From positions 1 through 34,994 of the forward strand of contig NZ_AOPZ01000232.1 in the NCBI RefSeq assembly GCF_000414115.1: a DNA stretch of 34,994 nucleotides. The letters run 5' to 3'. The stretch comes from Streptomyces aurantiacus JA 4570 (lineage in GTDB: Bacteria; Actinomycetota; Actinomycetes; Streptomycetales; Streptomycetaceae). Below are positions 22,334-31,251 of the stretch, piece by piece. Below the pieces are notes generated by a model. The model did no database searches. It was not told the origin of the DNA and was given only the letters and a program-made list of their open reading frames with translations. Position 1 is the stretch's first letter; every line of letters starts with the position of its first letter. The translations under genes were made by a program, and so were the position numbers.

Positions 22334-23752
22334 CTACGGCCTCAGGGTGTTGTGGCGGTCCCGGTCCTTCCGGTCCAGCTTCGCGTCATAGGGCGCGGCC
22401 TGCGCGGTCGGCACCCCGGCCCAGGCGAGGATCCGCTCCGTGGCCTTCGCCTTGTCGTCGCCGACGAGCCCGGCGACGTTCGCGCCGTGGTTGGCGCCGG
22501 GCGCGGTCATGACGTAGGAGTCGTGCTTGGCCCCCCGGGCCGGACGGAACGGCTCCGCGCCCCACGGGTCGTTCTCGCCGTACACGAACAGCATCCGGTG
22601 CGAGTTGTGCCGCACCCACCGGTCGACGTCCTTCATCGCGTGCTTCTGGAACTTCATCGAGATGTCGCGCGGGACGAAGTTCCGGGGTGGCTGGTAGCCG
22701 TAGCGGCTCAGGTCGGCGATCCAGGGCTGCTTGATGTCGGGCGAACCGAGCTGCGTACCGGCCTGGTAGTAGTACGGCGTGTAGTACTCGAGCCCCTGGT
22801 CGGTGTAGGACGACCAGCCGCCGACCTCGTCGATCCAGTCGAACAGCGCCTGGTCGCCGGCGGTCTTGGCGTCCGGCACCTGCGCGCAGGCGGTGGCGGA
22901 CGGCTGGTACTGCCAGAAGCCCCAGTTCACGTCGAGCACGACGGCCTCGAATGCCTTGTCGAGGTTGCCGATGGTCTTGAAGGTGTTGCGGTTGTCGGCG
23001 GCGTACTTGGCGTACAGCTTCTCCATCGGGGCGCGCCGCAGCAGCGCCTGCCGCTGCACCGCTTCGATCTTGCTGCGGCACTCCTTGGTGCCGACGTTCT
23101 CGAAGAAGCGGTCGTACGCGGAGTCCTCGCGGTTGTTGACGTCGTTCGGCGCGACGTAGGCCACGACGCCGTCCATGTCACGCGGGTAGAAGCGCTCGAA
23201 GTACGTGGCGGTCATGCCGCCCTTGGAGGCGCCCGTGGACAGCCACTTCTTGCCGTAGATCGGCTTGAGGGCCTTGAAGATGCGGTGCTGGTCGGTCGCG
23301 GCCTGCCAGATGTCGAGCTTGGACCAGTCGGCGGGCTCGGGGCGCGAGGGAGTGAAGAAGCGGTACTCCATGGCGACCTGGTTGCCGTCGATGATGCGGG
23401 TCGGCTCCGCGCGGCCCGGGTTCGTGTTCAGGCCGTAGCCCGAGGTCGAGAAGACGGTGGGCCGGGCGGTGTCCTTGTGCAGCACGGTGATGCGCTGCTT
23501 GAAGGTGCCCTTGGAGGGATGCCGGTGGTCGACCGGCTGGGTGTAGTCGAGGACGAAGAAGCGGTAGCCGTCGTACGGCTTCTCCTCGATCAGGCTCATG
23601 CCCTTGATGGCGAGGAGCCGGTCCTTGATGTCCTTCGCGGCGGCGTTCGTGCCGCGGTCGGCGTCGGTGGCCGCCGTGGCCGTCACTCCGGTGAACCCCG
23701 CGGTGCCTATGAGCACCACGAGTGACAACACCCATCTGAGGGTCCTGCGCAT
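22334..23752 (-). CDS. Secreted S37-family (PS-10) peptidase
   Basis: A 472-aa secreted serine peptidase of the S37 family, known from Streptomyces tripeptidyl/prolyl aminopeptidases. An N-terminal Sec signal (RRTLRWVLSLVVLIGTAGF, cleavage near ATAAT) is followed by an alpha/beta-hydrolase catalytic domain. The nucleophile elbow is STGASKGG (Ser176), the likely Asp is in YGENDPWG (about 395) and the His is in GANHGAN (about 422). LDYTQPVDHRHP and QVAMEYRFFTPSRP are family segments. It removes short N-terminal peptides from extracellular proteins. ATG 23752 has GGGGAGG 4 nt upstream. The gene is monocistronic. Confidence 0.88.
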   Translation of the reverse strand: MRRTLRWVLSLVVLIGTAGFTGVTATAATDADRGTNAAAKDIKDRLLAIKGMSLIEEKPYDGYRFFVLDYTQPVDHRHPSKGTFKQRITVLHKDTARPTVFSTSGYGLNTNPGRAEPTRIIDGNQVAMEYRFFTPSRPEPADWSKLDIWQAATDQHRIFKALKPIYGKKWLSTGASKGGMTATYFERFYPRDMDGVVAYVAPNDVNNREDSAYDRFFENVGTKECRSKIEAVQRQALLRRAPMEKLYAKYAADNRNTFKTIGNLDKAFEAVVLDVNWGFWQYQPSATACAQVPDAKTAGDQALFDWIDEVGGWSSYTDQGLEYYTPYYYQAGTQLGSPDIKQPWIADLSRYGYQPPRNFVPRDISMKFQKHAMKDVDRWVRHNSHRMLFVYGENDPWGAEPFRPARGAKHDSYVMTAPGANHGANVAGLVGDDKAKATERILAWAGVPTAQAAPYDAKLDRKDRDRHNTLRP

Positions 23753-23902
23753 GCGTCCTCCCCTGTCGGTGCAGCGATTCCCCGGAACCTAACCGAGCAA
23801 CTCCCCGCACACCAGGGCACATTGAGGACATAGGGGACTCAGGGAAATTCACTGAGAGGACGGGAGCGTCCGCTGACCGGACATGCCGGACCTGACATGA
23901 AG

Positions 23903-23917
23903 GGGCCACGGCGGCCC
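23903..23917 (-). terminator. Short hairpin after the small secreted protein gene
   Basis: GGGCC-ACGGC-GGCCC, a 5-bp stem, begins 4 nt past the stop codon on the minus strand. It may be a weak terminator. Confidence 0.45.
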
Positions 23918-23921
23918 GGCG

Positions 23922-24314
23922 TCAGCAGAGGATCCAGCCGGAGCTGATGCTGCCCGCGCCCACGGACCCCTTCACCCACACGCAGCGGTGCCCCGAGTGC
24001 ACCTTCACCGGGCCCGCGAGGCGGGTGTAGCGGCCCTTGTCCCGCACGGGGCGGCTGCCGCGCGCCTGGACGCTGACCGACATCGTCTTGCGGGCGCCGG
24101 GGCGCTTGGCGTACGTCACGGCGCAGACGTAGCCGCGCTTCTTGTAGAGGACGATCTTGCCGGTGCTGAAGGCCAGGGTGCGGACCTTGTGTCCTGGGCA
24201 CGGCGCCGCCGCGGCCGCGGTGCCGACGCCCGGTCCGGCGAGCGCCAGCAGCACGGCGGCCACGAGCGCGGCGGCGCCTGCGGCCAGGCTCCGCCGTATC
24301 CGAGCATTACTCAC
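23922..24314 (-). CDS. Small secreted protein with four cysteines
   Basis: 130 aa. The N-terminus is a Sec signal (RIRRSLAAGAAALVAAVLLA, cleavage near TAAAAAP). The mature protein of about 92 residues is basic and holds four Cys (39, 64, 111, 130), probably two disulfides, with the last Cys as the C-terminal residue. Strand-like segments (KVRTLAFSTGKIVLYKKRG, HRCVWVKGSVG) suggest a small beta-rich fold. GTG 24314 is chosen because GGAGG lies 7 nt upstream. The family is not recognised. The adjacent peptidase is co-directional but separated by its own promoter region. Confidence 0.75.
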   Translation of the reverse strand: MSNARIRRSLAAGAAALVAAVLLALAGPGVGTAAAAAPCPGHKVRTLAFSTGKIVLYKKRGYVCAVTYAKRPGARKTMSVSVQARGSRPVRDKGRYTRLAGPVKVHSGHRCVWVKGSVGAGSISSGWILC

Positions 24315-24426
24315 GTCTGCCCCTCCCGACACCCCCGCATCAGCGTACTGACGTACGGACGCCGGACAGCCACCCGACGGTTGCGGAACCCGGCCTACCA
24401 TTTCTGCGCGGGCGAGAACTCCCCGC

Positions 24427-27400
24427 CTACGCCCCCACCGGCTCCCCCACGAAGGTCCGCCACAGCTCCGCGTACCGCCCGTCGCGGGCGAGCAGTTCCT
24501 CGTGCGTGCCGTCCTCGGCGACCTGCCCGTGGTCCATCACGATCACGCGGTCCGCGCGGGCGGCCGTGGTGAGGCGGTGGGCGACGACCAGCGTCGTGCG
24601 CTTGCCCGCGATGCGGTCCGTGGCCTGGTTGACCTGGGCCTCGGTGGCGAGGTCGAGGGCGGCGGTGGCCTCGTCGAGGAGCAGGATGTCGGGGTCGACG
24701 AGCTCGGCGCGGGCCAGGGCGATGAGCTGGCGCTGTCCTGCGGAGAGGTTGCGGCCGCGCTCGGAGACCTCGTGCAGATAGCCGCCGTCGAGGGTGGCGA
24801 TCATCTCGTGCGCGCCGACGGCCCGCGCGGCCGCCTCGACCTGCGCGTCGGTGGCGTCGGGCCGGCCGTAGGCGATGGCGTCGCGGACGGTGCCCGCGAA
24901 CAGATACGCCTCCTGCGGCACGACGCCGAGCCGGTGGCGGTACGAGGTGAGGTCCAGGGCGCGCACGTCGGTGCCGTCGACCGTGACCCGGCCCGAGGTC
25001 GGGTCGTAGAACCGGGCCACGAGCTTGACGAGCGTGGACTTGCCCGCGCCGGTCTCGCCGACGAAGGCGACGGTCTGCCCCGCGGGAATCCGCAGCCGCA
25101 CCCCGCTCAGCGCGGCCTCGGCGTTCCCGGTGTTCTCGGTGTTCGCGGTGTTCTCGGTGTTCTCGGTGTTCGCGGTGTTCTCGGCGGCGCCGTCGGAGCC
25201 GTCGGAGCCGTACGCGAAGTCGACGTCCTCGAACGCGATCTCGCCGCGCAGGGAGAGCACGTCGAGCGGTTCGTCGGCGGACTTCGTGGACGTGGGCTCC
25301 TGGAGCAGCTCCTGGATGCGGCCGAGCGAGACGGTGGCCTGCTGATAGCCGTCGAAGACCTGGGAGAGCTGCTGCACGGGGGCGAAGAACAGATCGATGT
25401 AGAGGAGGTACGCGACAAGGGCGCCGGTGGTGAGCGTGCCCGCCTCGACCCGGTTCGCGCCCACGATCAGGACGGCCACCACGGCCACCGACGACAGGAA
25501 CTGCACGAACGGGAAGTACACGGAGATCAGCCACTGGCCGCGGATGCGGGCGGCGCGGTACTCCGTGCTGCGCGCCGCGAACCGCTCGCTGCCCGTCCGC
25601 TCGCGCCGGAACGCCTGCACGATCCGCAGCCCGGACACCATCTCCTGAAGGTCGGCGTTGACCACCGACACCCGCTCACGGGCCAGCTCGTACGCCTTCA
25701 CGCTCGACCTGCGGAAGAAGAACGTACCGATGACGAGCAGCGGCAGCGTCGCGAAGACGACGAGGGCGAGCTGTACGTCGATGACGAGCAGCGCGACCAT
25801 GATGCCGAAGAAGGTGACGACGGAGACGAACGCGGTGACCAGGCCGGTCTGGAGGAACGTGGACAGCGCGTCCACGTCGGTGGTCATCCGGGTCATGATG
25901 CGCCCGGTGAGTTCCCGCTCGTAGTAGTCGAGGCCGAGCCGCTGGAGCTGCGCGAAGATCTTCAGACGCAGGGCGTAGAGGACGCGTTCGCCGGTGCGTC
26001 CCGTCTTGCGGATCTCGCCGGTCTGGGCGGCCCACTGCACGACGACGGCGGCGAGGGCCAGCGCGGACGCGGCCCACACGGCGCCGAGCGCGGCCTGCGT
26101 GACGCCCTCGTCGATGCCGTGCCGGATGAGGACGGGCAGGAGCAGGCCCATTCCGGCGTCGACGGCGACGAGCGACAGGCTGACCAGGAGGGGCGCGCCG
26201 AAGCCGCGCAGCAGCCTGCGCAGTCCGTACGACTCCTCGGGCGTGACGGCGCGCGCCTCGTCGACGGCGGGGGTGTCGGTGGCGGGCGGCAGCGCGTCGA
26301 CCTGGGCGAGGAGTTCGGGGGTCGCCGGGGTCCCGGCGAGGGCGATGTCCTGCGGCTCCCGGTCGCCCACCCACAGACGCGGGGTGATGCCGCGCTCGGC
26401 GTCGAACTCGGCGTCCAGCTCGTCGCGTACGGAGGTGTCCTCGACGGCCTCGGCGGCCGGGGCGGGGGCGACGTGGCCGGGCGAGACGCCGCCCAGCTCG
26501 TCGGGGTCGGTGAGCAGGCGCCGGTACAGCGGCGAGCGGCGCTCAAGGTCCTCGTGGGTGCCGAGGTCGGCGAGGCGGCCGCCGTCGAGGACGGCGATGC
26601 GGTCGGCGAGGTTCAGGGTGGAGCGGCGGTGCGCGATGAGGAGGGTCGTGCGACCCTCCATGACGTGCTTGAGGGCCTCGTGGATCTCGTGCTCGACGCG
26701 GGCGTCCACGGCGGAGGTGGCGTCGTCGAGGACGAGCAGGCGCGGGTCGGTGAGGATGGCGCGGGCCAGGGCGACGCGCTGGCGCTGGCCGCCGGAGAGG
26801 GTCAGGCCGTGCTCGCCGACCTTGGTGTCGTAGCCGTCGGGCAGCTCGGCGATGAAGCGGTCGGCCTGGGCGGCGCGGGCGGCGCGCTCGATCTCCTCGT
26901 CGGTGGCGCCGGGGTGGCCGTAGGCGATGTTGGCGCGCACGGTGTCGGAGAAGAGGAAGGAGTCCTCGGGGACCAGGCCGATGGCGGCGCGCAGCGACTC
27001 GTGGGTCAGCTCGCGCACGTCGTGGCCGCCGACGAGGACGGCGCCGTGCGTCACGTCGTAGAACCGGGGCAGGAGCAGCGACACCGTCGACTTGCCGCTG
27101 CCGGAGGAGCCGACGACGGCGAGGGTCTCGCCGGGCCGTATCTCGAAGCTGAGCCCTTCCAGGACCGGGCGCCCGTCGTCGTACGCGAACGACACGTCGT
27201 CGAACTCGACGGTCGCCGGGGCGTCGGCGGGCAGCTCCTTCGTGCCGTCCTTCATGGTCGGCTCGGTGTCGATGAGCTCCAGGACGCGCTCGACGCCGGC
27301 GCGGGCCTGCTGGGCCACGGTCAGGACCATGGCGAGCATGCGCACGGGCCCGACGAGCTGGGCGAGATAGGTGGAGAACGCGACGAACGTACCGAGCGTG

Positions 27401-28215
27401 ATCTCGCCCTTGACCGCGAGCCAGCCGCCGAGCGCGAGCATCGCGACCTGCCCGAGCATGGGCACGGACTGCAGGGCGGGGGTGTAGCGCGAGTTCAGGC
27501 GGATGGTGCGCAGGCGGCCCGCGAACAGCCTGCGGCCGACCTCGCGCAGCTTCCCGGTCTCCTGCTCCTCCTGCCCGAAGCCCTTCACCACGCGTACGCC
27601 GCCGACGGCACCGTCGACGACGCCCGCGACGGCGGCCGCCTGGGCCTGCGCGTACCAGGTGGCGGGGTGCAGCTTGGTGCGGCTGCGGCGGGCGATCCAG
27701 AGCAGGGCGGGGGCGACGGCGAGCGCGACCAGGGTCAGCGGCAGCGACAGCCACGCCATGATCACCAGGGACATCACGAACAGCAGGACGTTGCCGATGG
27801 TCATCGGCAGCATGAAGAGCAGGCCCTGGATGAGCTGGAGGTCGCTGGTGGCGCGGCCGACGACCTGTCCGGTGGACAGCTCGTCCTGACGCCGTCCGTC
27901 GAGGCGGGTGACCGTGTCGTACATCTCCGTGCGCAGGTCGTGCTGCACGTCGAGGGCGAGGCGGCCGCCGTAGTAGCGGCGGATGTACGTGAAGACGTAG
28001 ACCAGGACCGCGGCGCCTATGAGGGCGGCGGCCCAGGGGCCCATGGAGCGGCTGTGATCCCCGATGACGTCATCGATGATCACCTTGGTGAGCAGCGGGA
28101 CGAGGGCCATGACGGCCATGCCGCCCAGGGAGGAGCCGAGGGCGAGCACGACGTCCTTGGGGTAGCGCCAGGCATAGCCCCAGAGTCGTTTCGCCCAGCC
28201 CCGTTGCTCCGCCAC
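24427..28215 (-). CDS. Fused heterodimer-type ABC exporter (TMD-NBD-TMD-NBD)
   Basis: A 1262-aa membrane protein joining two half-exporters, comparable in layout to mycobacterial Rv0194. NBD1: Walker A GSSGSGKST (369-377), LSGGQ (473-477) and Walker B LLVLDDATS, where the catalytic Glu is replaced by Asp (498). NBD2: Walker A GETGAGKST (1053-1061), variant signature LSAGQ (1157-1161) and Walker B LLLDEATAALD with the Glu intact (1182). One weak and one active ATP site is the norm for heterodimeric exporters. A charged linker (about 575-665) joins the halves. A repeat of ENT/ANT tripeptides is inserted before Walker A of NBD2. GTG 28215 has GGGAGG 6 nt upstream. Likely drug or lipid efflux; substrate unknown. 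Confidence 0.9.
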   Translation of the reverse strand: MAEQRGWAKRLWGYAWRYPKDVVLALGSSLGGMAVMALVPLLTKVIIDDVIGDHSRSMGPWAAALIGAAVLVYVFTYIRRYYGGRLALDVQHDLRTEMYDTVTRLDGRRQDELSTGQVVGRATSDLQLIQGLLFMLPMTIGNVLLFVMSLVIMAWLSLPLTLVALAVAPALLWIARRSRTKLHPATWYAQAQAAAVAGVVDGAVGGVRVVKGFGQEEQETGKLREVGRRLFAGRLRTIRLNSRYTPALQSVPMLGQVAMLALGGWLAVKGEITLGTFVAFSTYLAQLVGPVRMLAMVLTVAQQARAGVERVLELIDTEPTMKDGTKELPADAPATVEFDDVSFAYDDGRPVLEGLSFEIRPGETLAVVGSSGSGKSTVSLLLPRFYDVTHGAVLVGGHDVRELTHESLRAAIGLVPEDSFLFSDTVRANIAYGHPGATDEEIERAARAAQADRFIAELPDGYDTKVGEHGLTLSGGQRQRVALARAILTDPRLLVLDDATSAVDARVEHEIHEALKHVMEGRTTLLIAHRRSTLNLADRIAVLDGGRLADLGTHEDLERRSPLYRRLLTDPDELGGVSPGHVAPAPAAEAVEDTSVRDELDAEFDAERGITPRLWVGDREPQDIALAGTPATPELLAQVDALPPATDTPAVDEARAVTPEESYGLRRLLRGFGAPLLVSLSLVAVDAGMGLLLPVLIRHGIDEGVTQAALGAVWAASALALAAVVVQWAAQTGEIRKTGRTGERVLYALRLKIFAQLQRLGLDYYERELTGRIMTRMTTDVDALSTFLQTGLVTAFVSVVTFFGIMVALLVIDVQLALVVFATLPLLVIGTFFFRRSSVKAYELARERVSVVNADLQEMVSGLRIVQAFRRERTGSERFAARSTEYRAARIRGQWLISVYFPFVQFLSSVAVVAVLIVGANRVEAGTLTTGALVAYLLYIDLFFAPVQQLSQVFDGYQQATVSLGRIQELLQEPTSTKSADEPLDVLSLRGEIAFEDVDFAYGSDGSDGAAENTANTENTENTANTENTGNAEAALSGVRLRIPAGQTVAFVGETGAGKSTLVKLVARFYDPTSGRVTVDGTDVRALDLTSYRHRLGVVPQEAYLFAGTVRDAIAYGRPDATDAQVEAAARAVGAHEMIATLDGGYLHEVSERGRNLSAGQRQLIALARAELVDPDILLLDEATAALDLATEAQVNQATDRIAGKRTTLVVAHRLTTAARADRVIVMDHGQVAEDGTHEELLARDGRYAELWRTFVGEPVGA
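25126..25182 (-). repeat. 9-bp tandem repeat coding ENT/ANT in NBD2
   Basis: On the coding strand, GAGAACACC and GCGAACACC units alternate and encode about six Glu/Ala-Asn-Thr tripeptides (residues about 1012-1030 of the ABC exporter). It is in frame and likely variable in length between strains. Confidence 0.88.
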
Positions 28216-28290
28216 CGTGTGCCTCCCGTCGACCTGCTCTGCCGAGAGCACCAACGCGGTGGTCTACCGATTTCATCCCGCCGCAACAAA

Positions 28291-28346
28291 CCATGGGGGC
28301 TGCGCCCCCTCTCCCCCACCATGGGGGCTGCGCCCCCTCTCCCCCG
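28291..28346. repeat. 28-bp tandem duplication with hairpin units
   Basis: Two copies (28291-28318, 28319-28346) of a 28-bp unit beginning CCATGGGGGCTGCGCCCCC. Each carries a GGGGGC-TGC-GCCCCC hairpin. It is located between the serine hydrolase gene and the ABC exporter gene. Confidence 0.85.
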
Positions 28347-28353
28347 CTTTTTC

Positions 28354-28414
28354 GGGCCTTCGGCCCTCGTCCTCAAACGCCGGACGGGCTTGTTCTCCCC
28401 GCCCGGCGCTTGAG
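28354..28414 (-). terminator. Terminator region after the serine hydrolase gene
   Basis: Read on the minus strand, an imperfect inverted repeat (CTCAAGCGCCGGGC, 28401-28414, pairing with 28372-28389) follows the stop at once. A second hairpin GGGCC-GAA-GGCCC (28354-28366) and an A run come next. From memory this arrangement is common after Streptomyces genes. Confidence 0.7.
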
Positions 28415-28416
28415 TG

Positions 28417-29340
28417 CTACCGAGGCGCCGGGACCGTTGCTTCCTTGGGGGTGTCCGTCGGAGTGAAGCGGGTCGGGGCCTGGGTGAGGGGGGTCAGGTC
28501 CTTGTGGATGGCTCTGGAGACCTTCTGGATGGTGTCCACGCCGTACTGCATGCTGCTGTTGCCGTGGGTGAGCACGGAGATCGTGTAGTCGTGGCCGCGG
28601 CCCTTGAAGGCGCCGATGCTGTGCACGCGCCAGCCGTGCGTGGCGCGGGGCAGCCAGCCGTTCTTGACGTGGATGGCGGTGCCGGAGGGGGCGCCCGCGG
28701 GCGTGCCCCAGCGCTGGTCGCGGACGACCTTGCCCATGAGCTTGAGGATGTAGGCGCGGGCGTTGTCGCTGAGCACGGCGTTCTTGCCGGTGATCAGGGC
28801 GAGCAGCTTCTGCTCGTCGGTGACGTTGACGCGGGTGAGGCCCCAGTAGCCGCCGGAGCCCGGCACCGTCTTGGTCATCTTGGCCGCGGCCAGGAACTTC
28901 TTCACCTTGGTGGCGCCGAGCTGCCGCCACAGGGTGCTGGTGGCGTTGTTGTCCGACTTGGTGATCATGGCGGTGGCGAGGTCGGACTCGCGCGTCGTCA
29001 GATACCGGTCCGACTTCTTGGCGTCCCACAGGAGCGTGGCGAGGACGGTCACCTTCACGACGCTCGCCGAGTCGAACGCGGTCGTGCCGCGCAGCGTGCA
29101 GGTCGTCTTCGTGGCCTTGTCGTGCAGGCCGACGGCGATGGTGCCCTTGCGGTTCTTGAGCGCGGCGGCGATGTCCTTCTTGAGCTTCTTCGCCAGCTCC
29201 GGCTGCTGCGAGGTGCACGTGACCTGCGGTGTCGCGGCGGCGGCCGGGGTGGCGGCGGCCATCCCTGCGACCGGCACGAGGACAGCGGCAGCGACGCCTG
29301 CGCTCAGCAGGCGGGCAGGCCGGGATATTCGGTGCGTCAT
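28417..29340 (-). CDS. Class A beta-lactamase-like serine hydrolase
   Basis: A 307-aa secreted protein: signal peptide with an Ala-rich end near residue 36, then a class A beta-lactamase/PBP-like fold. Motif 1 SxxK is SVVK (Ser93, Lys96), motif 2 is SDN (129-131), and motif 3 is KNG (226-228) in place of KTG. I see no ExxLN omega-loop motif carrying the deacylation Glu of true class A enzymes, so efficient beta-lactamase activity is doubtful. It may be a penicillin-binding or other serine hydrolase. ATG 29340 has a GGGGGG tract 7 nt upstream. It lies downstream of the TPP enzyme gene with a 110-nt gap, probably its own transcript. Confidence 0.85.
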   Translation of the reverse strand: MTHRISRPARLLSAGVAAAVLVPVAGMAAATPAAAATPQVTCTSQQPELAKKLKKDIAAALKNRKGTIAVGLHDKATKTTCTLRGTTAFDSASVVKVTVLATLLWDAKKSDRYLTTRESDLATAMITKSDNNATSTLWRQLGATKVKKFLAAAKMTKTVPGSGGYWGLTRVNVTDEQKLLALITGKNAVLSDNARAYILKLMGKVVRDQRWGTPAGAPSGTAIHVKNGWLPRATHGWRVHSIGAFKGRGHDYTISVLTHGNSSMQYGVDTIQKVSRAIHKDLTPLTQAPTRFTPTDTPKEATVPAPR

Positions 29341-29450
29341 GGAGATTCCCCCCGTAGTCGGACACGCGTGCGCCCCCAGCGCACGCGTTTCACATGACTC
29401 GCCGACCCCCGTGAAGGTTGCACGGGGAAGGCGATGAACCGAGAAGAACC

Positions 29451-31148
29451 TCAGCTCAGATGCGTCGGCGCGAACATCCGCAGCACCGCAGGAAGCACGA
29501 CCACGCTCGGCCCCGGCTGGGCGAGCGCCTTCGCGAGGTCGCCCCTGAGCGCCTCGGGGGACGTCCGGACGCCCGGCACCCCGAAGGACTCCGCGAGCGC
29601 CACGAAGTCCGGCCGGGCCAGCTCGGTGCCGGTCGCCTCGCCGAAGGCGTCCGCCATGTACTCGCGGAGGATTCCGTAGCCGCCGTCGTCGACGATCAGC
29701 CAGGTCACGTCGAGGTTGTACTGGCGGGCGGTGGCCAGCTCCGCGATCGAGTACATCGCGCCGCCGTCGCCGGAGACGGCGAGCACGGGCCGCGTCGGAT
29801 CGGCGGCGGCCGCTCCGAGGGCGGCCGGGAAGCCGTAACCGAGGCCGCCCGCGCCCTGCGCGGAGTGCATGGTGTTGGGCCGCCGCGCGTCGAAGGCGGA
29901 CCAGGCCCAGTACGCCAGGATCGTCATGTCCCAGAAGGACGGGGAGCCGTCGGGCAGGGCGGCGCGCACGGCGGCGAGGACGTCCTGTTCGAGGGTCAGC
30001 CCCTGTCCGTCGATGCGCTCGCGGACCGCCGCGAGGGCCCCCCGAACCCGCTCCGGGGCCGCCGGGTCGGGCCGCTCGGCGCCGGTCTCCAGGAGAGTCT
30101 CCAGGAGGGCGGAGAGCGCGAGCCGGGCGTCCGCGTGGATGCCGAGCGCCGGGTGGTTGGACTCCAGCTTGCCGAGGTCCGCCTCGATCTGGATGACGCG
30201 GCCGCGCGGCTCGAACGTGTGGTAGTTGGAGGAGAGTTCACCGAGGCCGGACCCCACGACAAGGAGGACGTCGGCGTCCTCCAGGAAGTCGGTGGTGTGC
30301 CGGTCCTCCAGCCAGGACTGGAGGGAGAGCGGGTGCTCCCAGGGGAAGGCGCCCTTGCCGCCGAAGGTGGTGACGACGGGCGCGTTCAGGCGCTCGGCGA
30401 GCGCGAGCAGCTTCCCCGAGGCGTCGGAACGTACGACACCGCCGCCCGCGATGATCGCGGGACGCTCGGCACGTACCAGCAAGTCGGCTGCCACGGCGGT
30501 GAGTTCGGGCCGCGGCACGACCTCGTCGGGCGTCGCGTCGACGGCCGTGACGACCGGCAGCGAGGTCTCGGCGAGCAGCACGTCCTGCGGGATCTCCACC
30601 CACACCGGGCCGTGCGGCGCGGTGAGGGCCGACTCCCAGGCCGCGGCGATCGCGGACGGGATCTGCGACTGCGTACGCACGGTGTGGACGGACTTCACCA
30701 CGTCCCGGAACGACGCCTGCTGGTCGCGGAGTTCGTGCAGATAGCCGTGGCGCCCGCCGCCGAGCCCGGCGACCGGGACCTGGCTGCCGATGGCGAGCAC
30801 CGGCGAGGACCCGGCGGCGGCCTCCTGGAGCGCGGCCAGCGAGGTGAGCGCGCCGGGCCCCGTGGACAGGAGCAGCGGCGCGACCTCGCCGGTGATCCGC
30901 CCGTAGGCGTCGGCGGCGAAGCCGGTGTTGTTCTCGACCCGCAGCCCGACGTACGTCAGCGAGGAGCGCCGCAGCGCGTCGAACATGCCGAGCGCGTGCT
31001 GCCCCGGCAGGCCGAACACGGTGGTGGCGCCGAGCCCTTGCAGGGTCTCGACGACGAGGTCGCCGCCGTTGCGGCCCGGCGGGGGGTTCAGCGCGGCCGT
31101 GGTCTGCGCGGCGGTGGGCCGCAGCACGATGTCGTGGTCATGGGTCAT
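29451..31148 (-). CDS. TPP-dependent decarboxylase, acetolactate synthase-like
   Basis: A 565-aa thiamine-diphosphate enzyme with the three usual domains. The catalytic Glu is in RVENNTGFAADAYGR (Glu72). The cofactor motif is GDGGAMYS at 460-467, with DD at about 487-488 where most relatives have NN. The context of a ureohydrolase and a symporter suggests a 2-keto acid decarboxylase acting on a guanidino keto acid, as AruI (2-ketoarginine decarboxylase) does in Pseudomonas; this is inference. Biosynthetic acetolactate synthase is unlikely because no small subunit is adjacent. ATG 31148 has GGAAGG 9 nt upstream; ATG 31157 overlaps that site. Confidence 0.85.
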   Translation of the reverse strand: MTHDHDIVLRPTAAQTTAALNPPPGRNGGDLVVETLQGLGATTVFGLPGQHALGMFDALRRSSLTYVGLRVENNTGFAADAYGRITGEVAPLLLSTGPGALTSLAALQEAAAGSSPVLAIGSQVPVAGLGGGRHGYLHELRDQQASFRDVVKSVHTVRTQSQIPSAIAAAWESALTAPHGPVWVEIPQDVLLAETSLPVVTAVDATPDEVVPRPELTAVAADLLVRAERPAIIAGGGVVRSDASGKLLALAERLNAPVVTTFGGKGAFPWEHPLSLQSWLEDRHTTDFLEDADVLLVVGSGLGELSSNYHTFEPRGRVIQIEADLGKLESNHPALGIHADARLALSALLETLLETGAERPDPAAPERVRGALAAVRERIDGQGLTLEQDVLAAVRAALPDGSPSFWDMTILAYWAWSAFDARRPNTMHSAQGAGGLGYGFPAALGAAAADPTRPVLAVSGDGGAMYSIAELATARQYNLDVTWLIVDDGGYGILREYMADAFGEATGTELARPDFVALAESFGVPGVRTSPEALRGDLAKALAQPGPSVVVLPAVLRMFAPTHLS

Positions 31149-31205
31149 GTCGGTCATCCTTCCGTCGCGCGCCCGCGCGCGGCGCCCTTCACCGGCGTAC
31201 GAGAG

Positions 31206-31244
31206 CCGCGGGGCCGCCGCGCAGTGTCGGCGGCGGCCCCGCGG
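31206..31244 (-). terminator. Strong hairpin between ureohydrolase and TPP enzyme genes
   Basis: Perfect 15-bp arms (31206-31220 and 31230-31244) with a 9-nt loop, all G/C. It starts 7 nt past the ureohydrolase stop. It should terminate or attenuate transcription before the TPP gene, or protect the upstream mRNA end. Confidence 0.8.
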
Positions 31245-31251
31245 GCTCGGG

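Noticed and set aside
24502..28413. A 1303-codon open frame on the plus strand opposite the ABC exporter
   Set aside because: It is Gly/Asp/Val/Arg-rich low-complexity sequence with no domains, exactly antisense to a gene with complete ABC motifs. Extreme GC content keeps antisense frames open.
28417..29340. Confident beta-lactamase resistance gene
   Set aside because: Motif 3 is KNG and the deacylating Glu motif is not visible, so it is described as a beta-lactamase-like serine hydrolase only.
29451..31148. Acetolactate synthase of branched-chain amino acid synthesis (ilvB)
   Set aside because: No ilvN or ilvC is adjacent, and the context is a ureohydrolase and a transporter; the cofactor motif also differs (DD for NN).
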